Source of the DNA: Chryseobacterium sp. GVT01B
GTDB taxonomy: Bacteria; Bacteroidota; Bacteroidia; Flavobacteriales; Weeksellaceae
Length of the DNA stretch: 64,000 bases
Assembly (NCBI RefSeq): GCF_019970045.1
Contig: NZ_JAHXYI010000003.1
Location: 434,001-498,000 of the forward strand
Reading direction: 5' to 3'
The notes beneath the pieces were generated by a model. It did no database searches. It saw only the letters and a program-made list of their open reading frames with translations, and was not told the DNA's origin. A program made the translations under genes and the position numbers. Below, piece after piece: positions 28,817-36,583 of the stretch (positions are counted from its first letter, which is position 1; each line of letters begins with the position of its first letter).

Positions 28817-29878
28817 ATGAGCACATCATCATTATTTAAACCGTTTCAATACAAAAATTTACAGCTTAAAAATAGAATCGTAATGGCTCCTATGACCAGA
28901 GCACAATCTGACAATGGAGTTCCAACTCAGAATATCGCAGACTATTACGGGAGAAGAGCGGCTTCAGAAGTAGGATTAATTCTTTCTGAAGGAACTGTGA
29001 TCAACAGACTGGGATCAAAGAACTTACAGAATATTCCTGATTTCTATGGTACAGAAGCTTTAAATGGTTGGAAAAATGTAATTGATACTGTACATCAGAA
29101 TGGAGGTAAAATGGGACCTCAAATCTGGCACGTAGGAGATACAAGAATGTCTGAGGATTATCCTTTGGTTCCAATGGAAAAAGCTTCCACAATGACTATT
29201 GAAGATATTCAGGATACGATAGCACAATTTGCAGCGTCTGCAAAATCAGCAAAAGACCTTGGTTTCGACTGTATTGAAATTCATGGAGCTCACGGATATC
29301 TTATCGACCAGTTTTTCTGGGAAGTTACTAATACAAGAACAGATGAATACGGTGGTAAAACATTAAAAGAAAGAAGCCGATTTGCTGTAGAGGTTGTGAA
29401 AGCCATCAGAGCAGCGGTAGGAGAGGACTTTACCATTATCATCCGTCTTTCACAATGGAAGCAGCAGGATTATAAAACCAGACTGGCATTTACTCCTAAT
29501 GAAATGGAAGATTGGTTATTACCGTTAAAAGAAGCAGGTGTAGATATTTTTCACTGTTCACAGCGTCGTTTTTGGGAACCGGAATTTGAAGGTTCTGATT
29601 TAAACTTTGCCGGATGGGCAAAAAAAATTACCGGGCAGCCAACTATTACAGTAGGCTCTGTAGGGTTGAACGGAGATTTCCTTAATGCTTTTGCAGGACA
29701 GGGAACAGAAAAAACAGACCTTACAGAATTGATCAGAAGACTTGATAATGAAGAATTCGATCTTGTTGCGGTAGGAAGAGCTATTCTTCAGGACTACCAA
29801 TGGGTAGAGAAGATCAAAGACGGAAACACAGAAGCTCTTCTTGATTTTTCAGCAGAAAGTATGGGCGTTTTATTTTAA
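28817..29878 (+). CDS. Old Yellow Enzyme family NADH:flavin oxidoreductase
   Basis: 353 aa TIM barrel with FMN. LFKPFQYKNLQLKNRIVMAP and MTRAQSDNGVPTQ form the N-terminal FMN loop, EIHGAHGYLIDQFF the conserved active-site helix, and DLVAVGRAILQDYQW the phosphate-binding end. It reduces activated C=C bonds (alkene/xenobiotic reductase, detoxification of electrophiles). It is divergent from an HxlR repressor, which suggests induction by electrophiles or quinones. Confidence 0.93.
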   Translation: MSTSSLFKPFQYKNLQLKNRIVMAPMTRAQSDNGVPTQNIADYYGRRAASEVGLILSEGTVINRLGSKNLQNIPDFYGTEALNGWKNVIDTVHQNGGKMGPQIWHVGDTRMSEDYPLVPMEKASTMTIEDIQDTIAQFAASAKSAKDLGFDCIEIHGAHGYLIDQFFWEVTNTRTDEYGGKTLKERSRFAVEVVKAIRAAVGEDFTIIIRLSQWKQQDYKTRLAFTPNEMEDWLLPLKEAGVDIFHCSQRRFWEPEFEGSDLNFAGWAKKITGQPTITVGSVGLNGDFLNAFAGQGTEKTDLTELIRRLDNEEFDLVAVGRAILQDYQWVEKIKDGNTEALLDFSAESMGVLF

Positions 29879-30027
29879 TATCAAAAATGAATAGTGAATT
29901 CGCTTAGCTTTCAATTTTTTTTAACAGCATAATTTATTGACCTGCGAAGCAGAATTGACAATTCAATCTGGTATTAAATCAGCATAATTCACTTTATTTT
30001 ATATTTAATTTTCACCTATTTATTAAA

Positions 30028-30062
30028 GAACCCGATTTCAGAATTTCTGAGATCGGGTTTTT
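30028..30062. terminator. Terminator between convergent genes
   Basis: AACCCGATTTCAGA pairs with TCTGAGATCGGGTT around a short loop, with flanking T/A runs. It lies between the OYE and C1 peptidase genes and could serve both. Confidence 0.85.
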
Positions 30063-30115
30063 AACAGATTTAAATATCTAAAACTGCCTTTTAAAGGGCA
30101 GAAATGATTGCTTTA

Positions 30116-31318
30116 TTATAAACCAATATTCTTAGTCGGTTTTAATTGCTTTAAGATGCTTTTTGGGATTGCATTTTTGTGAACAAGGATTGCTGTTGAT
30201 TTATATTCAACATAAGGTCTTGTTACGTAAATATATCCGGCGAAATCATTGGTTACTCCCCATGAATTCTTCACCATATAATATTCTTTACCAGTCTGAT
30301 CTTTTGCCAGACCTACGATATGCATACCGTGATCATCCGTTGTAGAAAGATTGTTAAGGGCTTTCTGACGGATATCTTCAGTGATGGTTTTATCTTTTTT
30401 AGGCTCAGTAAACAAAGTTTGCTTGTTTTCTGCAGTAATCTGATCAAGATCCATATCAGGAACATAAGCCACTCCGTTTTTGTAAGAGAAATAAGGTTCA
30501 GAAACGTCAGTTGCCCAACCTACAGAATATCCCTTATTTACTGCATTGTCGATGATCGCTGTAAGATCTTTCATCGGTACATTCCAGTCAGAATCGTGGC
30601 TCCAGTTATCAGGAATCGGGACTACAAATTTCTCATAATAGGCATAGTCTTTGTAAGAAGATAATTCTACATAATCTTCAGCATTGATCCCTACTACTTC
30701 TTTTGCAAATGTTTTAGGAGTGTAATTCTTCCCTTCATACGTAAAATTAGCAGGTACTTTTCCTAAATATTCATCAAGAATAGCATCTACAGAATCCATC
30801 CAATTATCAGTCAGTTTCCCTTTCGAAGAAGCTTGAACAAGACTGTCAAGAACCGGCTTCAGTTTCCCCTGCATTTCCTTGAAGTTGTTGGTCGTTTGTC
30901 CTGCTTTTAATCCGGAATAGACATCCTGAGGAACGGCCCCATACTTTTTGTACATATTAATTACGTCGTGAAGTTCTCCTCCGTCACCCCAACTGATTGC
31001 TCTATTATTTAAAACATATAATTTTGCTTTATCATGGTAAGAGTTTCTTGCTGTGAAAATTTCGGCAAGATCTACAGGTTTTTTGCCCATTCTCTGCATT
31101 TCAGATTCAAGGAATGAATTTCCTGAGTAACTCCAGCAAGTTCCTGATGAACCCTGGTTTTTTACAGAAGTTGCACCAACGTCCTTTAACGTTGTGAACT
31201 GAAAATTAGCATTTTGTGATTGGTTGTTTTTTAACTTATTGATTAAGTCATCTTGGGCAAACATCATACTTCCTGCAGACAAAACAAAAAGTAATGATGC
31301 AATTTTGGCATTTTTCAT
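30116..31318 (-). CDS. Secreted C1 family cysteine peptidase (aminopeptidase C/bleomycin hydrolase-like)
   Basis: 400 aa with a signal peptide ending at SMMFAQ. The catalytic Cys61 lies in VKNQGSSGTCWSYSGNSFLE, the His in DDHGMHIVGLAKD, and the Asn in MVKNSWGV. The long insert between them is typical of the PepC/bleomycin-hydrolase subfamily. It probably degrades peptides in the periplasm. It has its own terminator and no close partner gene. Confidence 0.9.
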   Translation of the reverse strand: MKNAKIASLLFVLSAGSMMFAQDDLINKLKNNQSQNANFQFTTLKDVGATSVKNQGSSGTCWSYSGNSFLESEMQRMGKKPVDLAEIFTARNSYHDKAKLYVLNNRAISWGDGGELHDVINMYKKYGAVPQDVYSGLKAGQTTNNFKEMQGKLKPVLDSLVQASSKGKLTDNWMDSVDAILDEYLGKVPANFTYEGKNYTPKTFAKEVVGINAEDYVELSSYKDYAYYEKFVVPIPDNWSHDSDWNVPMKDLTAIIDNAVNKGYSVGWATDVSEPYFSYKNGVAYVPDMDLDQITAENKQTLFTEPKKDKTITEDIRQKALNNLSTTDDHGMHIVGLAKDQTGKEYYMVKNSWGVTNDFAGYIYVTRPYVEYKSTAILVHKNAIPKSILKQLKPTKNIGL

Positions 31319-31492
31319 TACTATAAAAAGATTATTTATATTAAGAGTCGTTGATAATAAAGATTTGTTACAGATGGAAAAGTTAAATTTAAAATGAAAA
31401 AAAATTACTTATTCACTATTTTTCTAAAAAAAATAATCATGTTTCCAACCCCGGCAAAAGTTTCTGCATCTATAATAATATAACTCCTGACT

Positions 31493-32011
31493 ATGGAACA
31501 AGAATTATTACTAGAATGCTATCGTAACGACCGCAATGCACAGCGGAAGGTCTACGAGAAAATGGTGGGCAGGCTTTACGCAGTCTGCAGACGCTATTTG
31601 AAAAACGACGAAGATATAGAAGAAGTATTGGCCGATACGTTCTACAAAATTTTCACGAAAATTACCCAGCTTCAAAATGCTGAAACCTTTGAAGCATGGG
31701 CCAGAAAGATTGCGGTGAACGAATGCTTACAGAAATTAAGATCTAATAAGGGATTACTGATTTCTCTTGAAGAAAATTTCATAGATCATTCTGAAGGAAC
31801 CACAGAAAATCTGTCTCTGGAAAAAGATATTCTGAGTTTACTGAACTTCCTTCCTGAAGGCTGCAGAGCTATATTTAACCTTTTCGCTATTGAAGGATAT
31901 CCTCATAAAGAAATAGCTGCCATGCTTTCCATCAGTGAAGGAACCTCAAAATCACAGCTCAATTTTGCAAGAAAAAAACTGCAGGAACTTTTAGTGAATC
32001 AAAACATTTAA
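31493..32011 (+). CDS. ECF-type RNA polymerase sigma factor
   Basis: 172 aa. Region 2 (VGRLYAVCRRYLKNDEDIEE ... WARKIAVNECLQKLRS) recognises the -10 element, and region 4 (LPEGCRAIFNLFAIEGYPHK, then EIAAMLSISEGTSKSQLNF) the -35. No TAnnTTTG promoter is evident upstream, which would be compatible with control by itself. The next gene starts 12 bases after its stop and encodes a membrane protein with an anti-sigma-like N-terminus. The likely target is the following VWA/barrel/macroglobulin locus. Confidence 0.92.
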   Translation: MEQELLLECYRNDRNAQRKVYEKMVGRLYAVCRRYLKNDEDIEEVLADTFYKIFTKITQLQNAETFEAWARKIAVNECLQKLRSNKGLLISLEENFIDHSEGTTENLSLEKDILSLLNFLPEGCRAIFNLFAIEGYPHKEIAAMLSISEGTSKSQLNFARKKLQELLVNQNI

Positions 32012-32023
32012 ACTTTTAGAACA

Positions 32024-34492
32024 ATGGAAAATAATCATATAGATCAACAATTCAATGAAGCTTCCAAGCTTTCCGAAGAGCCAACTGTTTTTCCTGGTTT
32101 TGAAAAAGTATGGGGGGAAATTGAAGAAAAATTAGATAAAAAAGAAGAAAAAAAGAGAGTCGTTCCTATTTGGCTGCCGTATGGTATCGCCGCAAGTCTG
32201 GTGATTGGTTTAGGAGCTTTTTACTTTATCAATAAAAAAGAAACTGTAGAACCTTTACAACCTGTAATCGCGGAGAATACAACTTTGAGAGGTCCGGTTA
32301 CCAAAACAGATATTGCAAAAATAGATAGCACTATAAAAAATAATATTCAGAAAGAAAAGAAAATTGTTACACCTGCAGAAAATCTGGCAATCAATCCGGG
32401 ACCTATCAAATACTCTGTGACAGTTCCTCCACCTCCAGTTTTACCAATTCCTGTACCTTCAGATCGTGTATATCAACCGGTAGTATCTGAGTATCAGACT
32501 GAAATAGAGGCCAATGCTGATAAAAAAGCAACTTATATTTCTTCTGGTCAGAGAAAAGATACCAATCAGATTAAAAGTATTGAAGAGGTTGTTGTAATGG
32601 GATATTCAAAGACAGTTAAAAGAAAGGATGTAACAGCATCCAATGCAATAACAAGTACTTCTATCAGTAATCAACCACAGCCTGCCACTTATTCATCATT
32701 ACAGGGAAGTGCCCCAGGAATACAGATAAGTACTGCTTCGGGAAATAAAAATAGGTTTAACAGCATTAATCAAGGATTTCTTAGTAACAGTAACCCGATC
32801 ATGATCAGAGGAGCTGCTTCTGTTTCACCTGGAAATGCCCCTTTATATGTAATTAACGGAATATTGACAAAAGCTGATGACTTCAAGAATTTAGATCCTA
32901 ACAGAATTGAAAGTATGAATGTCTTAAAAGACGGCTCTGCTACAGCAATCTATGGAAGTAAAGCTGTAAATGGAGTAGTTGTGGTAACGACCAAAGATCT
33001 TTCAAGAAGGGAAAGAAAAAGAATGAAAAAACTTCAGGAAGCAATTAATAAGCAACAGCAGGTTTCGCCAGTGACTCAGAATGATGAAAGCTATAATACC
33101 TTTGTTGAGAACCCTTTTGAACTCACACGAAGCCAGCCGTTATCTACTTTTTCTATTGATGTTGATAACGCATCTTATTCCAATGTAAGAAGAATGATTA
33201 ATAATGGGCAGGCAGTTGATAAAAATGCAGTAAGAATTGAAGAGATGATCAATTATTTTAAATATAATTATCCACAACCTCAAAATGGAGATCCTTTTTC
33301 AATTAATACTGAATACAGTGAATCTCCATGGAATCCGAAGCATAAATTGCTTAAAATAGGACTTCAGGGGAAGAATATTCCAATGGATCGTCTGCCTGCC
33401 TCAAACCTTATTTTCCTTATTGATGTTTCAGGCTCAATGAATGATGAAAATAAGTTACCCCTATTAAAATCTTCCTTTAAAGTGTTGTTAAATCAACTCA
33501 GACCTAAGGATAAAGTCGGAATTGTAGTGTACGCAGGCAGTGCAGGAATGGTTTTACCGCCTACGTCAGCAAAAGAAAAAGATAAAATTATAGAGGCATT
33601 GGATCATCTTCAGGCGGGAGGAAGCACAGCTGGTGGAGCGGGAATTGAATTGGCCTATAAATTGGCACAGGAAAACTTTGTGAAAGATGGTAATAATCGT
33701 GTCATTATAGCAACGGATGGAGATTTTAATGTAGGAATGTCTTCAACCTCAGATCTTCAAACGCTGATTGAAGATAAAAGAAAATCAGGAGTCTTTTTAA
33801 CATGTTTAGGTTTTGGAATGGGCAATTATAAAGACAATACCCTCGAAACCCTTGCGGATAAAGGAAACGGAAATTATGCCTATATTGATAATATGCAGGA
33901 GGCGAATAAGTTTCTGGGGAAAGAATTTGCAGGAAGTATGTACGCCATAGCCAAAGATGTCAAGATTCAGATTGAATTTAACCCTGGATATGTAAAATCA
34001 TATCGCCTTATCGGTTATGAGAACAGAAAACTGAAAAACGAAGACTTTGTCAACGATAAAATTGATGCCGGGGAACTTGGAAGCGGACATACCGTTACAG
34101 CTTTATATGAAGTGATTCCTGCAGATGTACAATCAGATTTTGTTCCCAAAGACACTGATTTGAAATATACTCATAATACCTCATCGAAAGAATTTGGAGA
34201 TGAACTGGCAACCATAAAATTCAGATATAAAAAACCGGCTGGAGATACCAGCCGTGAGATCAGTAAGATTGTTAAAAATGATGATAGCAGGATATCTTCA
34301 GCAAGTCCGGATTTTAAATTTGCTTCATCCGTAGCCTGGTTCGGATTGGTACTCAGAAATTCAGAACTGATTATGAAAAAAGACCTTTCTGATATTGAGA
34401 AACTAGCTAAAGAAGGAAAAAATAAAGATGAGGAAGGCTACCGTTCAGAATTTATAAGGCTGATAGAGAGCTATAAAACAGTTCAAAAGTGA
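32024..34492 (+). CDS. Anti-sigma-like membrane protein with SusC-type plug and VWA (YfbK-type) domains
   Basis: 822 aa. Residues 1-47 form a charged cytosolic segment resembling Bacteroidota anti-sigma factors (VFPGFEKVWGEIEEKLDKK). One membrane helix lies at ~50-70 and a Pro-rich linker to ~180. Residues ~185-325 match a SusC/RagA plug: EEVVVMGY, PIMIRGAASV, PLYVINGIL, VLKDGSATAIYGSKA. From ~355 comes a YfbK-type VWA module ([24 protein letters not shown] Asp467, Ser469, Ser471 in DVSGSM) and a C-terminal DUF3520-like region. The plug would lie in the periplasm. It is directly coupled to the sigma gene, suggesting that surface or periplasmic events are relayed to sigma. The combination is unusual; the functional link is inference. 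Confidence 0.87.
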   Translation: MENNHIDQQFNEASKLSEEPTVFPGFEKVWGEIEEKLDKKEEKKRVVPIWLPYGIAASLVIGLGAFYFINKKETVEPLQPVIAENTTLRGPVTKTDIAKIDSTIKNNIQKEKKIVTPAENLAINPGPIKYSVTVPPPPVLPIPVPSDRVYQPVVSEYQTEIEANADKKATYISSGQRKDTNQIKSIEEVVVMGYSKTVKRKDVTASNAITSTSISNQPQPATYSSLQGSAPGIQISTASGNKNRFNSINQGFLSNSNPIMIRGAASVSPGNAPLYVINGILTKADDFKNLDPNRIESMNVLKDGSATAIYGSKAVNGVVVVTTKDLSRRERKRMKKLQEAINKQQQVSPVTQNDESYNTFVENPFELTRSQPLSTFSIDVDNASYSNVRRMINNGQAVDKNAVRIEEMINYFKYNYPQPQNGDPFSINTEYSESPWNPKHKLLKIGLQGKNIPMDRLPASNLIFLIDVSGSMNDENKLPLLKSSFKVLLNQLRPKDKVGIVVYAGSAGMVLPPTSAKEKDKIIEALDHLQAGGSTAGGAGIELAYKLAQENFVKDGNNRVIIATDGDFNVGMSSTSDLQTLIEDKRKSGVFLTCLGFGMGNYKDNTLETLADKGNGNYAYIDNMQEANKFLGKEFAGSMYAIAKDVKIQIEFNPGYVKSYRLIGYENRKLKNEDFVNDKIDAGELGSGHTVTALYEVIPADVQSDFVPKDTDLKYTHNTSSKEFGDELATIKFRYKKPAGDTSREISKIVKNDDSRISSASPDFKFASSVAWFGLVLRNSELIMKKDLSDIEKLAKEGKNKDEEGYRSEFIRLIESYKTVQK

Positions 34493-34497
34493 TTTTA

Positions 34498-34536
34498 GGA
34501 AGAGAGATTTCTTCGGGAATTTCTCTTCTTTATTTA
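34498..34536 (+). terminator. Hairpin between the two VWA genes
   Basis: GGAAGAGAGATTT pairs with AATTTCTCTTCTT across a cttcggg loop and is followed by a T-rich stretch. It may partly end transcription of the first VWA gene. A similar hairpin follows the second VWA gene. Confidence 0.65.
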
Positions 34537-34612
34537 GAAAAAATCGGTTTATCAAATATTTATTGATCAGTTTAAATTTATTTTAATAATTTCCTCCCGA
34601 AATTTGAAAAAG

Positions 34613-36520
34613 ATGAGAAAAATTGTAATAACCATGCTAGGGCTTGTTGCATTGACAAGCTGTAAAACTCAAAAAAATACTGAAACAGACAAAGGACCAA
34701 AGACTTACAGTGTCAGAAAAGATAAAGATCAGGATGGAATTCCTAATAAACTGGATAAATGTCCTGATATTGCCGGTCCGGTAGAAAATGAAGGATGTCC
34801 ATGGATAGAATCGGATGGAGACGGTGTAATTGATAAAGATGATGCGTGTCCTACAGTAGCAGGACCTCCCGAAAATAATGGCTGCCCATGGCCGGATACA
34901 GATGGAGATGGTATTTTGGATAAAGATGATGCCTGTCCTACAGTTCCGGGAATGCCAGAGTATAATGGTTGCCCGAAACCAAAATCAGTTACTGCAATGG
35001 AAGTGATGAGTTCCAGATCATTCCATGAATCAGGAAGGGTTTATAACAAACAGGTTGGGGACACAAAAGAGGTTCAAAAGCCAGCAAAAACTGATAAAAA
35101 TATTGATTATAATAATGAGGAATATGCCGGATTTGTGGAAAATGCATTTGAGCTGACCAGCCGCCAACCTCTTTCTACTTTCTCTATTGATGTAGATAAT
35201 GCTTCCTATTCCAATGTCCGAAGAATGATCGGGTATGGAGATAAAGTTGATAAAAATGCAGTGAGGGTCGAGGAGATGATCAATTATTTTAAATATGATT
35301 ATCCACAGCCTGCAAACAACGATCCTTTTTCAATTAATACCGAATATGGCAACTCTCCATGGAATCCAAAGCATAAGCTGCTGAAAATAGGCCTTCAGGG
35401 AAAAAATATTCCGATGGATGGTCTGCCTGCATCCAATATTGTTTTTCTTATTGATGTTTCGGGTTCAATGAGTGAGGAAAACAAACTGCCATTGCTGAAG
35501 TCTTCTCTTAAAGTTTTGCTGAAACAGCTAAGACCAAAAGACAAAGTAGGAATTGTAGTGTACGCAGGTAGCGCAGGAGTGGTTTTATCCCCAACTTCAG
35601 CAGGAGAAAAAGAAAAAATTATTAAAGCGCTGGATAATCTTCAGGCAGGAGGAAGTACAGCAGGAGGAGCAGGGATTGAACTTGCTTATAAACTTGCTAA
35701 AGAAAACTTTATCAAAGGAGGAAATAACAGAGTCGTTCTGGCAACAGATGGTGACTTTAATGTGGGTGCTACTTCCAATACTGATATTGAAGCCTTAATT
35801 ACAGAAAAAAGAAAAACAGGGATTTTCCTGACCTGTCTTGGCTATGGAATGGGTAATTATAAAGACAACACAATGGAAACCCTTGCAGATAAAGGGAATG
35901 GAAATTATGCCTATATTGATAATATGCAGGAGGCCAACAAATTTTTAGGAAAAGAATTTGCAGGAAGCATGTATGCTATTGCTAAAGATGTGAAAATTCA
36001 GATTGAATTCAATCCTAAGTTTGTAAAATCTTACCGTTTAATAGGATATGAAAACAGGAAGCTGAGAAATGAAGACTTTGTCAATGATAAAATAGATGCC
36101 GGGGAACTTGGAAGTGGACATACTGTTACTGCACTATATGAGATTATTCCTGCAAGTGTAGAATCAGAATTCATTCCTAAAGAAACAAAATTGAAATACT
36201 CTGAAACATCAGATACAAGGAAATTCGGAGATGAGCTGGCAACAGTGAAATTCAGATATAAAAAGCCTGATGGTGATAAAAGCATGGAGATCAGTAGGGT
36301 GATTAAAAAAGAAAATCCATCTGCATCAGCAAGTCCGGATTTTAAATTTGCTTCATCTGTAGCCTGGTTCGGTTTGGTACTCAGAAATTCAGAACTGATT
36401 ACGAAAAAAGACCTTTCTGATATTGAGAAACTAGCTAAAGAAGGAAAAAATAAAGATGAGGAAGGTTACCGTTCAGAATTTATTAGACTGATAGAGAGTT
36501 ATAAGACAATTCAAAAATAA
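34613..36520 (+). CDS. VWA (YfbK-type) lipoprotein with thrombospondin type 3 repeats
   Basis: 635 aa from the ATG at 34613 (a TTG three codons upstream is in frame). The lipobox is LVALTSC, with Cys17 as the lipidated residue. Residues ~37-125 hold three TSP3-like calcium repeats ([41 protein letters not shown]), a pattern common in OmpA-family surface proteins. From ~165 it is closely similar to the VWA part of the previous gene (MIDAS Asp281, Ser283, Ser285), but it has no plug and no anti-sigma segment. Lipidation and calcium repeats suggest outer-membrane placement. It is a tandem duplicate with a replaced N-terminus; its C-terminal DNA is almost identical to that of its neighbour. Confidence 0.88.
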   Translation: MRKIVITMLGLVALTSCKTQKNTETDKGPKTYSVRKDKDQDGIPNKLDKCPDIAGPVENEGCPWIESDGDGVIDKDDACPTVAGPPENNGCPWPDTDGDGILDKDDACPTVPGMPEYNGCPKPKSVTAMEVMSSRSFHESGRVYNKQVGDTKEVQKPAKTDKNIDYNNEEYAGFVENAFELTSRQPLSTFSIDVDNASYSNVRRMIGYGDKVDKNAVRVEEMINYFKYDYPQPANNDPFSINTEYGNSPWNPKHKLLKIGLQGKNIPMDGLPASNIVFLIDVSGSMSEENKLPLLKSSLKVLLKQLRPKDKVGIVVYAGSAGVVLSPTSAGEKEKIIKALDNLQAGGSTAGGAGIELAYKLAKENFIKGGNNRVVLATDGDFNVGATSNTDIEALITEKRKTGIFLTCLGYGMGNYKDNTMETLADKGNGNYAYIDNMQEANKFLGKEFAGSMYAIAKDVKIQIEFNPKFVKSYRLIGYENRKLRNEDFVNDKIDAGELGSGHTVTALYEIIPASVESEFIPKETKLKYSETSDTRKFGDELATVKFRYKKPDGDKSMEISRVIKKENPSASASPDFKFASSVAWFGLVLRNSELITKKDLSDIEKLAKEGKNKDEEGYRSEFIRLIESYKTIQK

Positions 36521-36523
36521 TTC

Positions 36524-36558
36524 ATAAAAAAGAAATTTCCACGGAAGTTTCTTTTTTT
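36524..36558 (+). terminator. Hairpin between the second VWA gene and the barrel gene
   Basis: AAAAAAGAAATTTCC pairs with GGAAGTTTCTTTTTTT around a tiny loop and ends in T residues. It resembles the 34498-34536 hairpin and probably duplicated with the gene. Confidence 0.65.
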
Positions 36559-36583
36559 ATATTTTTAAGCATACTAATCACTG

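Noticed and set aside
32200..33010. Plug motifs in the VWA protein as a misassembled transporter gene
   Set aside because: The frame is continuous through the plug into the VWA domain with uniform codon use, and a second plug-bearing non-transporter gene occurs in the same locus; orphan plugs are also known from other Bacteroidota proteins such as M56 peptidases (from memory).
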